A DNA stretch of 64,000 nucleotides from an uncultured Flavobacteriaceae bacterium (GCA_947498845.1 CANMLX010000025.1:1-64000); one strand, 5' to 3'; positions 10,004-19,925 are shown, numbered from the stretch's first letter. A program made the numbers and translations. Notes: generated by a model from the letters alone, not told the origin.

Positions 10004-10357
10004 ATGAAAAAAGCATACTATCTTAAAACATGTAGCACATGTATTAGAATACTCAAAGAACTAAATCTTTCAGAAGAGTTTATACTTCAAGATATAAAAA
10101 CAGAGGAAATTACTGTAGAACAATTAGAGCAAATGAAGCATTTTGCAGGCAGCTACGAAAAACTTTTTAGCAAACGTGCAAAACTTTATAAGGAAATGGA
10201 TTTAAAAAATCAAGACCTAACAGAAAAAGACTTTAAGCATTATTTATTGGAGCACTATACGTTTTTAAGCAGACCTGTTATAATTATAGATGATAACATA
10301 TTTATTGGTAATTCTAAAAAAACAGTTCAAGCAATAAAAGACCATTTGGCATTATGA
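10004..10357 (+). CDS. ArsC/Spx-like thioredoxin-fold protein
   Basis: 117 aa. The N-terminus has the redox loop KTCSTCIRILKEL (CxxC), and later RPVIIIDDNIFIGNSKK carries the conserved Arg-Pro cis-proline loop of the ArsC family. Members include arsenate reductases and Spx-like regulators; many flavobacterial copies are just called arsenate reductase family. No arsenic resistance genes are nearby, so an arsenate role is not supported by context. Confidence 0.8.
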   Translation: MKKAYYLKTCSTCIRILKELNLSEEFILQDIKTEEITVEQLEQMKHFAGSYEKLFSKRAKLYKEMDLKNQDLTEKDFKHYLLEHYTFLSRPVIIIDDNIFIGNSKKTVQAIKDHLAL

Positions 10358-10367
10358 ATGTGATTTC

Positions 10368-10425
10368 ATACCAGTTCTTAAATGAATTTATTGTAAAGTA
10401 AAATGATGAATTTTGGAATTGGTAT
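10368..10425. repeat. 58-bp deletion derivative of the ATACCAATTC element
   Basis: It begins ATACCAGTTC and ends GGAATTGGTAT. The left arm matches the left 55 or so bases of the 162-bp elements at 12288, 41533 and 53914, but the whole centre is missing, so the two ends nearly meet. It starts 11 bp after the ArsC-like gene. Confidence 0.7.
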
Positions 10426-10464
10426 TAACTTTTTAACTAGAAATATACTCCCCAGGATTGAGAC

Positions 10465-10508
10465 ATTAAATCTGCGATCTCTCTTTTGAGCGGGATTAGT
10501 TCAACTTA
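10465..10508 (+). repeat. Direct repeat, copy 1 (ATTAAATCT...GTTCAACTTA)
   Basis: The 44-bp sequence with ATTAAATCT, GATC, GCGGGATTAGTTCAACTTA recurs at 10743-10786. In the second copy it contains a perfect ATCCCGC/GCGGGAT hairpin; here the left arm has decayed. Confidence 0.6.
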
Positions 10509-10669
10509 TACCAATTTTGCTATAAAATGAGGTATAAATAATTTGAGTTATTTTACAGGAGTTCAAAGCATAAAAATCAAGCATAGCCTTAGCTACGGTT
10601 TATTTTTTTAATGCAGAAATTATGTAAAAGAAACGAATTATATGTCGCATTTTATGGTAGAATTGGTAT
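10508..10669 (+). repeat. 162-bp ATACCAATT element, diverged copy
   Basis: Ends are inverted repeats: ATACCAATTTTGCTATAAAATG at the left and its near complement CATTTTATGGTAGAATTGGTAT at the right. The centre AGCATAGCCTTAGCTACGG followed by a T-run matches the centre of the copies at 41533 and 53914. Same length as the 12288 copy, no coding capacity. Confidence 0.7.
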
Positions 10670-10742
10670 TACTATATTGTGTGCACCCTTTGGACTTCAC
10701 AATATTGAATTTCACTAATAATAAATACCTCAAGAACAAAAT

Positions 10743-10824
10743 ATTAAATCTAAGATCCCGCTTTTCAGCGGGATTAGTTCAACTTACTATTTTAAATGCA
10801 TTGCTACGCAATTTTTTAAAATAG
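10743..10824 (+). repeat. Direct repeat copy 2 and adjoining hairpin
   Basis: 10743-10786 repeats the sequence at 10465 with an intact ATCCCGC-loop-GCGGGAT hairpin. Directly after it, CTATTTTAAA and TTTAAAATAG (10787-10824) form a second hairpin around TTGC/GCAA. The region downstream to 10937 shows nothing else. Confidence 0.5.
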
Positions 10825-10937
10825 AGTTTCACTAAAAAAACTGCCACAACAAAATAATTATAATTACTTTGTCATGACAGCTAACCATTATTAGAGCATA
10901 GCCGATCTACTCTAAAATTCACACTAAAAATAATCTG

Positions 10938-11687
10938 TTATTGATTTGTCAAATCAGATTTATTGTATACCCACTTTGGTAGTTTTTCAGCATCAAAGTT
11001 GGCTTTTTTAATTGTATTTACGTTCTCTACACAAAGTGCATTTAATAGATTTTTAGTATCTAGTACTGCAAAAACTTTATCATGCTGTGCTTTCACAAAA
11101 TGTCCAAATATTCTATCAAGATCTACTAATTTGTACGTTCCATTTTCTAATTTAAAAGCAAACATATCTTTAACTTTACTATCGTAAAACTCTGTATTTT
11201 TATCATAATCTGCTTCATTTTCAATATAACTTTTACCGGCTACTAAAAGATATTCTGTTCCGTTTTTTACGTGTTTTACACTAATTGTCCCTCTAAATAA
11301 AAGGTGATAGTTTTCGTGATAATTACTTTTTAACCCTTTAGGGTTTGATTTACTGTTTTCGTAAATATGCTCATAGTACGAAGGATCGTGATCTTTAACT
11401 TGTCTGTTAAGCACATGCTTTACATAATCAGACTTAGACTCGAAGTAAGAAGGCATATTTATTGCACAATATCCAGAATACCAAACTGGTACAAATTCGC
11501 TGTGTAATAATTCGTGACTTCCTTTTTTGAAGATTACTGGTCGGTCATATACTCTCGAGTTGTAAAATTTATAATTGTTAATTGTAAATAATTCACACTC
11601 GTCAACTGCCTTTTCTTCAACTCCTGTTTTACAGGAGGCAAAAATTAGACAAAAAATCATCAGGGTTTTTAATACTAATTTATTCAT
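10938..11687 (-). CDS. Hypothetical lipoprotein
   Basis: 249 aa. Signal peptide with lipobox FASC (Cys at about residue 19), so it is probably lipid-anchored. I do not recognise a family. The body is mixed alpha/beta with many Tyr, Lys and His (YYEHIYENSKSNPKG, YHENYHLLFRGTISV) and a late segment PKWVYNKSDLTNQ. It is an isolated gene flanked on both sides by non-coding repeats. Confidence 0.65.
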   Translation of the reverse strand: MNKLVLKTLMIFCLIFASCKTGVEEKAVDECELFTINNYKFYNSRVYDRPVIFKKGSHELLHSEFVPVWYSGYCAINMPSYFESKSDYVKHVLNRQVKDHDPSYYEHIYENSKSNPKGLKSNYHENYHLLFRGTISVKHVKNGTEYLLVAGKSYIENEADYDKNTEFYDSKVKDMFAFKLENGTYKLVDLDRIFGHFVKAQHDKVFAVLDTKNLLNALCVENVNTIKKANFDAEKLPKWVYNKSDLTNQ

Positions 11688-12013
11688 AATGTTTGGTTAT
11701 TGTGGTAAGGTTAAAATTTAATTAAAGCGACTATTTTAAAATTACCTGATTAAGCTTGTATTTAATTTGTTTGTTTTTTCCTTCTAATTTTAGGTACAAA
11801 ACCTACAATATAATGAAAGAAAAATTTATTAAAATGTGTTTTCGATTACCTCTTACACTATGCAATATAAATATGTTCTACGAAATAAACGACAAAAAGC
11901 ATAATAATTTCGATGAAATGCATTATTTTGAGTCTTTTTCTTACAAATAATTGTGTTTTTACCGTAATTTTAAGTGTAAATAAGTGGTTTTTAGATAACT
12001 AAAATTACACTTT

Positions 12014-12187
12014 TAACCCGCTTTACGCAATAGAAGGTTGTCATGAAGCCTTTAGATGCAAGAAATACTAGTGTTTTCTTAATTTCTGCATAGCACCGTT
12101 ATGATGAAATTAAAAAACGCAGCGAAGCGGTAGTATTTGCAGTAGCTACAAGATCTAATAAATTTTCTATTGCATAAAAGTGGGTTT
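12014..12187. repeat. 174-bp element with AACCCnCTTT inverted ends
   Basis: The left end TAACCCGCTTTACGCAATAGAA is mirrored by TTCTATTGCATAAAAGTGGGTTTA at the right. There is no reading frame of note inside. It looks like a second family of small inverted-repeat elements, unrelated in its ends to the ATACCAATTC family. The stretch 11688-12013 holds no other feature that I can support. Confidence 0.55.
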
Positions 12188-12287
12188 AACATAAAAGCAT
12201 ATTATAGATTATAAGAAGAAGCACGTTTTTAAATTAAACTTTATAGTAATACTTAATGTATAAGGCTAAAAACCTGATTTCGAACTA

Positions 12288-12449
12288 ATACCAATTCACA
12301 AATGAATTTATTGAGTTAAAAAGTGCCTTTTGAAATTCTATTTCAACATAAAAAAGAACCGTAGCTACAGCTATGCTTATTTTTTCTGTATCATATAATT
12401 CCAAAATTCATCATTTTACTTTACAATAAATTCATTTAAGAATTGGTAT
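12288..12449 (-). repeat. 162-bp ATACCAATTC element
   Basis: Inverted ends ATACCAATTCACAAATGAAT and ATTCATTTAAGAATTGGTAT. The centre carries CCGTAGCTACAGCTATGCTT, that is, the centre of the 41533 copy in the opposite orientation. Bases 12450-12574 after it show nothing recognisable. Confidence 0.8.
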
Positions 12450-12574
12450 AAGAACAGTATTTTTAAAACACAAACACCTATATATCAATTACTTAATTTA
12501 AACAAGTGTATTCTGTCGCTCATGAGGTTATGAAAATGTAGCTTAGTTAGTTATATAATAGATTTTAAGCAAAA

Positions 12575-13882
12575 TTAAACGACATCCTTATATTCTTTTG
12601 CCTTATAAGGTGTTATTATTAAACGAGACGCTTTATCAAAATTAATATAGTTGTATAACCAATTAAAAAGGGTAATAATTTTATTTCTAAAGCCTACTAG
12701 AAATATTAAGTGAATAAACATCCATATAAACCAAGCAAAGAAGCCTCCAAAACGCAATTTATTAATATCGACTACAGCTTTATTTCTCCCTATTGTAGCC
12801 ATTGATCCTTTATCGAAGTATTTAAAGGGTTTCATTTTGCCTCCTTTATGTAACGCAAGTAAGTTTTTTGCTAAATGCTTCCCTTGCTGGATAGCGGGTT
12901 GCGCAACCATAGGATGACCGCGCTCATAATCATCCGTTTTCATTAGAGCAATATCCCCTATAGCGAAAATGTTATTAAACCCATTGATCTGGTTAAACTC
13001 ATTTACCTTATAACGGTTTGCTCTTTCTACTAGTACATCTTTACTAATGCCTTGAATAGGAGCTCCAGTTACCCCAGCAGACCAAACAAAAGTAGCCGCT
13101 TTAAGTTTTAAATCTGTATTAGTTTCTACTAAATGATTATCATAATTGGTAACCATAGTGTTTAAGTGAATCTCGACATCAAGCTTTTTTAAAAACTTTT
13201 CTGCATTTTTACTCGCCTTTGGACTCATTGGAGGTAAAATGCGATCTGCGCTTTCTATAATATGAATTTTCATTTCCAAAAAATCCATGTCTGGGTAATC
13301 TCTTGGTAACACATGTGCACGTAACTCTGCCAACCCACCTGCTAACTCTACACCTGTAGGACCTGCGCCAACAATTACAAAATTTAACAACTCTTTTCGT
13401 AATTCTGGATTTGGGGTAATTACTGCTTGTTCTAGATTTTCCAGCATCAAACTACGTAACTTTAAAGCCTGTGGGACACTTTTCATCCGCATGGCATTTT
13501 GTTGTATCACTTTATTACCAAAAAAGTTAGTACGCGCTCCAGTAGCGATCACTAAATAATCGTAATTAATATTTCCTATGTTAGTAAAAATGGCTTTTTT
13601 ATCTGTATCTATTGAAGCCACTTCAGCCATTCTAAAAAAAGTATTCTTACCTTTTTTAACTATTTTACGTAAGGGATAAGCTATAGATTCTGGCTCTAAT
13701 GAAGAGGTGGATACTTGATACAATAAAGGTTGAAACGTATGGTAGTTTTGTCGATCTAACAAGACAATTTGGAAGTCTTTACGATTAACCAAACCTTTTG
13801 CTATAGATACACCTCCAAAGCCACCTCCAATAATAACGACTCTGGGTTTTTCTGTATCGGGAATATTTAACGTAGGCGCCAT
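12575..13882 (-). CDS. Type II NADH dehydrogenase (NDH-2) family oxidoreductase
   Basis: Membrane-associated flavoenzyme that passes electrons from NADH to quinone without pumping. 435 aa. The FAD-binding GGGFGG lies near residues 19-24 and is followed by the NDH-2 signature QNYHTFQPLLYQVSTSSLEPE. The NADH-binding GAGPTGVELAGGLAEL is near 170-185, and the second FAD motif is FNNIFAIGDIAL. The C-terminus has hydrophobic segments (FGGFFAWFIWMFIHLIFLVGF) that fit a membrane-binding hairpin. It precedes the heme locus but is on the opposite strand. Confidence 0.92.
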   Translation of the reverse strand: MAPTLNIPDTEKPRVVIIGGGFGGVSIAKGLVNRKDFQIVLLDRQNYHTFQPLLYQVSTSSLEPESIAYPLRKIVKKGKNTFFRMAEVASIDTDKKAIFTNIGNINYDYLVIATGARTNFFGNKVIQQNAMRMKSVPQALKLRSLMLENLEQAVITPNPELRKELLNFVIVGAGPTGVELAGGLAELRAHVLPRDYPDMDFLEMKIHIIESADRILPPMSPKASKNAEKFLKKLDVEIHLNTMVTNYDNHLVETNTDLKLKAATFVWSAGVTGAPIQGISKDVLVERANRYKVNEFNQINGFNNIFAIGDIALMKTDDYERGHPMVAQPAIQQGKHLAKNLLALHKGGKMKPFKYFDKGSMATIGRNKAVVDINKLRFGGFFAWFIWMFIHLIFLVGFRNKIITLFNWLYNYINFDKASRLIITPYKAKEYKDVV

Positions 13883-13964
13883 AAATTACAAGAATTTTAG
13901 GGGTGCAAGTACCAACTATTTTATTGGCTTTGCAACTTATTTATGGATTTTCATTAAGTTGATT

Positions 13965-14894
13965 TTACCCCAAAGACATAATATACTTTTTAGGTGTAGT
14001 ACCATATTTTTTCTTAAAAGCTGCAATAAAATGGCTTGAAGTACTATAGCCCACTTTAAGACCTACTTCGTTTACATTATGCTCTCCAGATTCTAAAAGT
14101 TTTCTGGCTACCTCCATTTTATAATCAAACAAAAAACTAAATACAGAATCGCCATAAATTTGTTTAAAACCTTCCTTAAGCTTCTTTATATTTAATCCTA
14201 TTTCGTCGGCTAATTCTTGTAAACTTGGTGGTTCTGCCATTCGGGATATCACAATATCTTTAGCTTTTCTAATTTTAATAACATTTGCTTCATCTACCAA
14301 AAAAGGACACTGTTCTATATCGGCATCCTCACTTCTATTAAAATACAGACTTAAAAGCTCATACCCTTTACCTTTAAAATAAAGTGGCTTAATAGAACTA
14401 TTAAGATTAAAATTGATTAATTGATTAAGTACAATGGCCATCGATGGAGATATCGTTCCATCCTTATAATACTTTTTATCTTTATTCTCATCACTCAAAA
14501 AAGTAATATAACCTGCTTCTTGTGAAAATAAACCATGAAATTTTTTAATAGATATAAGCAAAGACACGATCCATGAATTAGCATCTATTTGCAAGTTAAT
14601 GGGCAATTCGCGTTGTGGATTGTATAATAATAACGAATTCTCTTCTTGAATATCCAATGTATAACGCCCATCATTAAAAATAAAGCGACATGCGCCTTTT
14701 ACACAAAAGTGAAATTGTATAAAATCGCTATTTATTTCTTTTTCAATACTTTTGGAAATACTTTCTTCATTTTTATGAGACAAAATAATAAACCCATTGT
14801 CTATTAACGTTTCATCAAAAGTACTTTTAGCGACATTTTCCATACTGAGTTGATTTATATATTCTTGCTTATTATTTAGATTTATTCTAAACAA
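13965..14894 (-). CDS. AraC family transcriptional regulator next to hemA
   Basis: 309 aa. The N-terminal ~190 residues form a sensor region without a known ligand. The C-terminal ~100 residues are an AraC double helix-turn-helix (SLQELADEIGLNIKKLKEGF, then VNEVGLKVGYSTSSHFIAAF and KKKYGTTPKKYIM). A later Met (MENVAKSTF) is an alternative start, 17 codons in. It is transcribed away from hemA with 160 bp between, so a shared control region is plausible. Control of heme synthesis is inference from position only. Confidence 0.85.
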   Translation of the reverse strand: MFRINLNNKQEYINQLSMENVAKSTFDETLIDNGFIILSHKNEESISKSIEKEINSDFIQFHFCVKGACRFIFNDGRYTLDIQEENSLLLYNPQRELPINLQIDANSWIVSLLISIKKFHGLFSQEAGYITFLSDENKDKKYYKDGTISPSMAIVLNQLINFNLNSSIKPLYFKGKGYELLSLYFNRSEDADIEQCPFLVDEANVIKIRKAKDIVISRMAEPPSLQELADEIGLNIKKLKEGFKQIYGDSVFSFLFDYKMEVARKLLESGEHNVNEVGLKVGYSTSSHFIAAFKKKYGTTPKKYIMSLG

Positions 14895-15054
14895 ACAACA
14901 TGAAACCTACTAAAAACACTACAAAAATATGATATTTATCATGTTTTTCGATAAAAAACATTCAAAAAACCACAAACGATATTAAAAGTTCTTTGAGCGT
15001 TATTTTTTTATACACTATCCTATTATTTTTGTGTGCTATTATTGAACATTACGC

Positions 15055-16320
15055 ATGCAAAAATTCAACATCTCACGCGGCAACTACTTTTACGCCATAG
15101 GTTTAAGCTATAAAAAAGCCGATGCCGACATAAGAGGACGTTTTAGTTTAGATGATGATGCAAAGCATGCATTACTTAAACAAGCCAAAGATAACACTAT
15201 TGAAAGTTTGGTTGTTATCTCCACGTGTAACAGAACCGAAATCTATGGTTTTGCACAACACCCATACCAACTTATAAAGCTGTTATGTGAAAACACGCAA
15301 GGTTCTGTTGAAGAATTCCAAAAAGTAGCATATATATATAAAAATAAAGACGCCATAGCGCATATGTTTCGTGTAGGTTCTGGTTTAGATAGTCAAATCC
15401 TTGGTGATTTTGAAATTATAAGTCAGCTAAAAAAGAGTGTTAAATTATCGCGAAAAAATGGTTTATTAAATCATTTTTCAGAGCGCTTAACAAATGCTGT
15501 TATTCAAGCCAGTAAACGCATTAAAACAGAAACCAACATCTCTTCTGGCGCAACCTCTGTGTCTTTTGCTTCAGTACAATATATCTTTAAAACTATAGAA
15601 GATGTCTCAAATAAAAACATTCTTTTATTTGGTACTGGTAAAATAGGAAGAAACACCTGTGAAAATCTAGTAAAACATACGCAAAATAACCACATTACTT
15701 TAATTAACCGTACAAAGAATAAAGCCGAAAAAATTGCTGGTAAATTCAACCTAATAGTTAAAGATTATGCTAATTTACAAGAAGAATTAAGTAATACCGA
15801 TATACTTATAGTTGCAACAGGAGCACAACGCCCAACCATAGACAAACATATTATTCAATCTAAAAAACCATTATTAATTTTAGATTTGTCCATCCCAAAA
15901 AATGTAAATGAAAATGTAGAAGAACTGGATAATGTCTCACTAGTTCATCTGGATCATTTATCGCAAATTACAGATGAAACTGTAGAAAAACGCAAAGCAG
16001 ATATTCCTCTGGCAGAAACTATTATAGAAGATATAAAATTAGAGTTCAACAGCTGGTTAGAAACCAGAAAGTTTGCGCCAACCATAAAAGCTTTAAAACT
16101 TAAATTAGCACATTTTGCATCAGCAGAATTAGATACACAACGTAAAAAATTAAACGATTTTAACGAAGCTCAAGCAGAGCTAATAAGTAACAACATTGTG
16201 CAAAAAATAACCAATCATTTTGCACATCATTTAAAAGATGATAATAGTTCTACAGATGACAGCTTAGAGCTTATAAAAAAAGTATTTCAGTTAGAAGAAC
16301 CCTCAAAAACTAATGTCTAA
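15055..16320 (+). CDS. hemA: Glutamyl-tRNA reductase
   Basis: First step of C5-pathway tetrapyrrole synthesis: glutamyl-tRNA to glutamate-1-semialdehyde with NADPH. 421 aa. The catalytic cysteine is in ISTCNRTEIYGF (Cys58). The conserved GSGLDSQILGDFEI, the NADPH-binding LLFGTGKIGRNTCENL and the C-terminal dimerisation helix (LKLAHFASAELDTQRKKL) are all present. Its stop codon overlaps the hemC start by 8 bp, so translation is likely coupled. No classical heme-regulatory element is visible upstream. Confidence 0.97.
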   Translation: MQKFNISRGNYFYAIGLSYKKADADIRGRFSLDDDAKHALLKQAKDNTIESLVVISTCNRTEIYGFAQHPYQLIKLLCENTQGSVEEFQKVAYIYKNKDAIAHMFRVGSGLDSQILGDFEIISQLKKSVKLSRKNGLLNHFSERLTNAVIQASKRIKTETNISSGATSVSFASVQYIFKTIEDVSNKNILLFGTGKIGRNTCENLVKHTQNNHITLINRTKNKAEKIAGKFNLIVKDYANLQEELSNTDILIVATGAQRPTIDKHIIQSKKPLLILDLSIPKNVNENVEELDNVSLVHLDHLSQITDETVEKRKADIPLAETIIEDIKLEFNSWLETRKFAPTIKALKLKLAHFASAELDTQRKKLNDFNEAQAELISNNIVQKITNHFAHHLKDDNSSTDDSLELIKKVFQLEEPSKTNV

Positions 16321-17890
16321 AATCATAAAAATTGGCACCCGAGATAGTGAATTAGCATTGTGGCAAGCCAAAATAGTACAACAACAACTCGAACATCTTG
16401 GGCATAAAACACAACTTGTTCCTGTAAAATCTACTGGCGACTTAGTTCTAGACAAGCCCTTATACGAATTAGGTATAACTGGTATTTTCACCCGCACTTT
16501 AGACATCGCAATGTTAAATCATGAGATTGATATTGCAGTACACTCACTTAAAGATGTCCCTACAATACTTCCAAAAGGCATTGTTCAAGCCGCAGTTTTA
16601 AAACGTGGTAATGTTAGAGATACCCTTGTATTTAAGGACAACGAAGAATTTTTAAGCGCCAAACAAGCCGTAATTGCAACAGGTAGTTTACGCAGAAAAG
16701 CACAATGGCTAAACCGCTACCCTACACATACCATTGAAGATTTAAGAGGTAATGTAAATTCCCGATTAGAAAAACTAAAACATAACGTACATTGGAATGG
16801 GGCTATTTTTGCCGCAGCAGGTATAGGACGCATAGGAATTAGACCAGAAGACGCTATTAATCTGGACTGGATGGTTCCAGCACCTGCACAAGGCGCTATC
16901 ATGATCACAGCACTAGACGACGATGACTTTGTAAAGAATGCATGTGCAGAATTAAATCATGGCGACACCGAAATTTGTACCACCATAGAACGCAAATTTT
17001 TAAACCGACTAGAAGGAGGCTGTACTGCACCTATAGGCGCCTTGGCCTATATAAAAAACGAAGAAATTAACTTTAAAGGCGTACTTTTAAGTAAAGATGG
17101 CTCCAAAAAAATAGAAGTCACAAGAACCGAAAAACTAGGCAAGCATCATGATTTAGCAGTATTTTGTGCCGATTATATTATTGAGCGTGGTGGCAAACGT
17201 TTAATGGACGACATTAAATACTCAAATCACCCCACCAATATATTTTCTACCAAAACACTTACCGAAGATCAGCGCTTACTATTTCATGATAAAGTGGTAG
17301 CAAAAAGTGACGACTTTATAAAGGTTAGTTTAAATCGTATTCGCCCACAAATTTTAAAATCGGAACTAGAAAATGTAATCATCACCAGTAAAAATGCTGT
17401 TGAAGCACTAATTACAAACTATTCGGCAACCGAATTACAATTTAAAAACATCTATTGCGTAGGGCGCAGAACAAAACGCTTGGTAGAACAAAAAATAGGT
17501 AAAGTAGCCCATACCGAAAAGAATGCCGAAAAATTAGCCAACTATTTAGTTGAGTTTATAGAAGGCACAGAAGTTACTTATTTTTGTAGCGATATTAGAT
17601 TAGACGCTTTACCTACAATACTTAACGAAAACAATATAAAAGTTAACGAAGTTGAAGCGTATCAAACCAAACACAACGGTTATAAAATAGATGAAACTGT
17701 AGAAGGCGCTATGTTTTACAGCCCATCTACGGTAGAAAGCTTTGTAAAAAAGAATAGCACAGACATTGTTGCTTTTTGTATAGGTGAGACCACAGCAAGA
17801 GAAGCTAAAAAATATTTTAAAAACATTCGTGTAGCAAAAGTACCAACAGTAGAAAGTGTGATTGAGTTGGTGAATGCGCATTATGTATAA
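16313..17890 (+). CDS. hemC: Hydroxymethylbilane synthase fused to uroporphyrinogen-III synthase
   Basis: 525 aa, far longer than HemC alone (~310). Residues 1-305 are HemC, which polymerises porphobilinogen. They contain [30 protein letters not shown] and the cofactor-binding Cys237 in [11 protein letters not shown]. From about residue 310 to the end the sequence resembles Hem[26 protein letters not shown] and [16 protein letters not shown], with an ending near [10 protein letters not shown]. HemD closes the ring to uroporphyrinogen III. No separate hemD is visible in the window, which supports the fusion. Confidence 0.93.
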   Translation: MSKIIKIGTRDSELALWQAKIVQQQLEHLGHKTQLVPVKSTGDLVLDKPLYELGITGIFTRTLDIAMLNHEIDIAVHSLKDVPTILPKGIVQAAVLKRGNVRDTLVFKDNEEFLSAKQAVIATGSLRRKAQWLNRYPTHTIEDLRGNVNSRLEKLKHNVHWNGAIFAAAGIGRIGIRPEDAINLDWMVPAPAQGAIMITALDDDDFVKNACAELNHGDTEICTTIERKFLNRLEGGCTAPIGALAYIKNEEINFKGVLLSKDGSKKIEVTRTEKLGKHHDLAVFCADYIIERGGKRLMDDIKYSNHPTNIFSTKTLTEDQRLLFHDKVVAKSDDFIKVSLNRIRPQILKSELENVIITSKNAVEALITNYSATELQFKNIYCVGRRTKRLVEQKIGKVAHTEKNAEKLANYLVEFIEGTEVTYFCSDIRLDALPTILNENNIKVNEVEAYQTKHNGYKIDETVEGAMFYSPSTVESFVKKNSTDIVAFCIGETTAREAKKYFKNIRVAKVPTVESVIELVNAHYV

Positions 17891-17898
17891 TGGTTTCT

Positions 17899-17949
17899 GG
17901 TTGTTGGTTAATAGTTCCCCCAACAACTAACAACCAAAAACCAACAACC
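17899..17949 (+). repeat. Inverted repeat in the hemCD-hemE gap
   Basis: GGTTGTTGGTT (17899-17909) is the exact complement of AACCAACAACC (17939-17949). Additional AACAACC units lie between and after, and run up to the hemE start codon. A transcript would fold here just before hemE; whether it attenuates or stabilises is unknown. Confidence 0.55.
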
Positions 17950-17958
17950 AACAACCAA

Positions 17959-18990
17959 ATGATTAAAAACGATTTATTCCTAAGAGCATTAAAAGGCGAA
18001 ACTGTAGACCGTCCACCAGTATGGATGATGCGTCAAGCAGGACGTTATTTACCTGAATTTATGGCAATTCGTGAAAAGTACGATTTCTTTACACGTTGCC
18101 GAACACCGGAGTTAGCAAGTGAGATAACGGTGCAACCTATACGTAGATATGGTATGGATGCCGCCATATTATTTTGTGATATTTTGGTGATTCCGCAAGC
18201 TATGAATATAGAGGTACAAATGAAGCCTAACTTTGGACCTTATTTGCCAAACCCAGTGCGCACACAAAAAGATGTAGACAATGTAATTGTTCCCGATGTT
18301 ACAGTCGAACTGGATTATGTATACCAAGCCATAAAAGCAACAAAGGAATTATTAAACGATGAGATTCCACTCATTGGTTTTGCTGGATCACCTTGGACTA
18401 TCTTATGTTACTGTGTACAAGGACAAGGCAGTAAAACGTTTGATAAAGCCAAGGCACTATGTTTTTCAAACCCAATAGTAGCACATCAATTACTACAAAA
18501 AATAACAGATACCACGATAGCTTATCTAAAAGAAAAAGTAAAAGCTGGTGTTAATGCTGTGCAAATCTTCGATTCTTGGGGAGGCATGTTATCCCCAACC
18601 GATTATCAGGAATTTTCATGGCAATATATTAATCAAATAATTGAAGCTTTAAAAGACCATGCTCCAGTAATAGCCTTTGGTAAAGGTTGTTGGTTTGCAT
18701 TAAACGACATGGCAAAAAGTAATGCCTCAGCACTAGGTGTAGATTGGACATGTTCTGCACGAAATGCACGCTATTTATCAGGTGGAAACATAACATTACA
18801 AGGTAATTTTGACCCTTCAAGGTTACTCTCCCCACCTTCTGAAATAAAGAAAATGGTACACCAAATGATTAACGAATTTGGCAAAGATAAATACATCGTA
18901 AACCTAGGTCATGGTATTTTACCTAACATTCCTTTGGACCATGCCAAAGCGTTTATTGATGCTGTAAAAGAATATAAGAGCCCCTCTTAA
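17959..18990 (+). CDS. hemE: Uroporphyrinogen decarboxylase
   Basis: Converts uroporphyrinogen III to coproporphyrinogen III. I place the start at 17959 ([14 protein letters not shown]), giving 343 aa, because the upstream open frame is low-complexity AACAACC repeat that encodes implausible residues ([12 protein letters not shown]). The signature [16 protein letters not shown] and the conserved [14 protein letters not shown] and [19 protein letters not shown] segments are intact, and the tail has the expected [11 protein letters not shown]. Confidence 0.96.
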   Translation: MIKNDLFLRALKGETVDRPPVWMMRQAGRYLPEFMAIREKYDFFTRCRTPELASEITVQPIRRYGMDAAILFCDILVIPQAMNIEVQMKPNFGPYLPNPVRTQKDVDNVIVPDVTVELDYVYQAIKATKELLNDEIPLIGFAGSPWTILCYCVQGQGSKTFDKAKALCFSNPIVAHQLLQKITDTTIAYLKEKVKAGVNAVQIFDSWGGMLSPTDYQEFSWQYINQIIEALKDHAPVIAFGKGCWFALNDMAKSNASALGVDWTCSARNARYLSGGNITLQGNFDPSRLLSPPSEIKKMVHQMINEFGKDKYIVNLGHGILPNIPLDHAKAFIDAVKEYKSPS

Positions 18991-19091
18991 TCTCCCCAAA
19001 GGGAGAAACTATAACTCATATTTTTATAAATTAGTACTTAGAATTTAATAGATATTAATTCTCTCTCCTTTGGAGAGAGTTAGAGAGAGGC
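18979..19091. repeat. Pair of inverted CCTCTCT/CTCCAAAGGAGA repeats
   Basis: CCCCTCTTAATCTCCCCAAAGGGAG at 18981 (overlapping the hemE stop) and the reverse-oriented CTCTCCTTTGGAGAGAGTTAGAGAGAGG at 19063-19090. Each forms a small hairpin and the two together form a larger one. This type of repeat is common between Bacteroidota genes. It ends 4 bp before the next start codon. Confidence 0.55.
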
Positions 19092-19094
19092 ATT

Positions 19095-19832
19095 ATGATA
19101 AAAAATATCACATCAGGTATAAAAGCCTATTTTGGGGCTTTTGGCTTAATTTCAAAATTAAAACTTTGGAAATATTTTGCGATTCCAATGCTAATAAGCG
19201 TGGTGACTGCTATTATTATTTTTAGCTCGGCTTATGGTTTATCAGATAATATAGGAAGGTTTATTGCCAAAATTTGGTTTTGGGAATGGGGAAAAGAAAC
19301 CTTCACCTCTATTAGTAGTTTTTTTGGAGGCTTAGTCGTTTTAGTGATAGGGCTTATCCTGTTCAAACATATTATAATGGCACTATCTTCACCCTTTATG
19401 AGTCCGGTATCCGAAAAAATAGAAGCCCATTTAACAGGAAACACTTATCAACCCACAAACACCTCATTTAGCGAGCAGTTATCAAGAGGGATTAGTATAA
19501 GCCTTAGAAATCTGGGAAGAGAATTACTATTAACCATTCCATTATTACTTTTAAAATTTATCCCAGGCGTTAATATTATCTCAACCATACTATTATTTTT
19601 AGTACAATCCTACTATGCTGGTTTTGGTAATATGGATTACACTCTAGAACGCCACTTTAAATATAAAGACAGTATAAAATTCGTAAGACAAAACAGAGGT
19701 ATTGCCATAGGTAACGGTATCATTTTTATATTATGCCTACTATTACCCATTATTGGTTTTATTATAGTACTGCCTTTATCTGTAACTGCAGCAACTAAAA
19801 GCACTGTGGGCCTTATTGAGACCAACAAATAA
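19095..19832 (+). CDS. EI24 family membrane protein (copy 1)
   Basis: 245 aa with four or five membrane helices. The segment MDYTLERHFKYKDSIKFVRQ followed by NRGIAIGNGIIF is characteristic of the EI24/CysZ-like family. CysZ in enterobacteria takes up sulfate, but flavobacterial EI24 proteins are not characterised. It lies inside the heme gene run, between hemE and hemF, and has a paralogue at 20649 (about half the residues look the same, including that signature). A role linked to porphyrin or heme is only inferred from position. Confidence 0.8.
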   Translation: MIKNITSGIKAYFGAFGLISKLKLWKYFAIPMLISVVTAIIIFSSAYGLSDNIGRFIAKIWFWEWGKETFTSISSFFGGLVVLVIGLILFKHIIMALSSPFMSPVSEKIEAHLTGNTYQPTNTSFSEQLSRGISISLRNLGRELLLTIPLLLLKFIPGVNIISTILLFLVQSYYAGFGNMDYTLERHFKYKDSIKFVRQNRGIAIGNGIIFILCLLLPIIGFIIVLPLSVTAATKSTVGLIETNK

Positions 19833-19925
19833 CGCGTACAAAGTTTAAAACAATAGTTTTATATGGCATAAAATTAACCTTATAACTATAATTTTCTTTT
19901 TTGTAAAAGCCCAGTGAATTCTTAA

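Noticed and set aside
10004..10357. Arsenate resistance operon
   Set aside because: Only the ArsC-fold protein is present; no arsR, arsB or acr3 next to it.
10642..10824. A 60-codon plus-strand frame
   Set aside because: It runs across the end of the 10508 repeat, the 10743 direct repeat and a hairpin, so it is repeat sequence and not a gene.
11756..11950. A 64-codon plus-strand frame in the gap before the NADH dehydrogenase gene
   Set aside because: No recognisable residues, odd composition, no start context; it lies in a repeat-rich gap and is probably chance.
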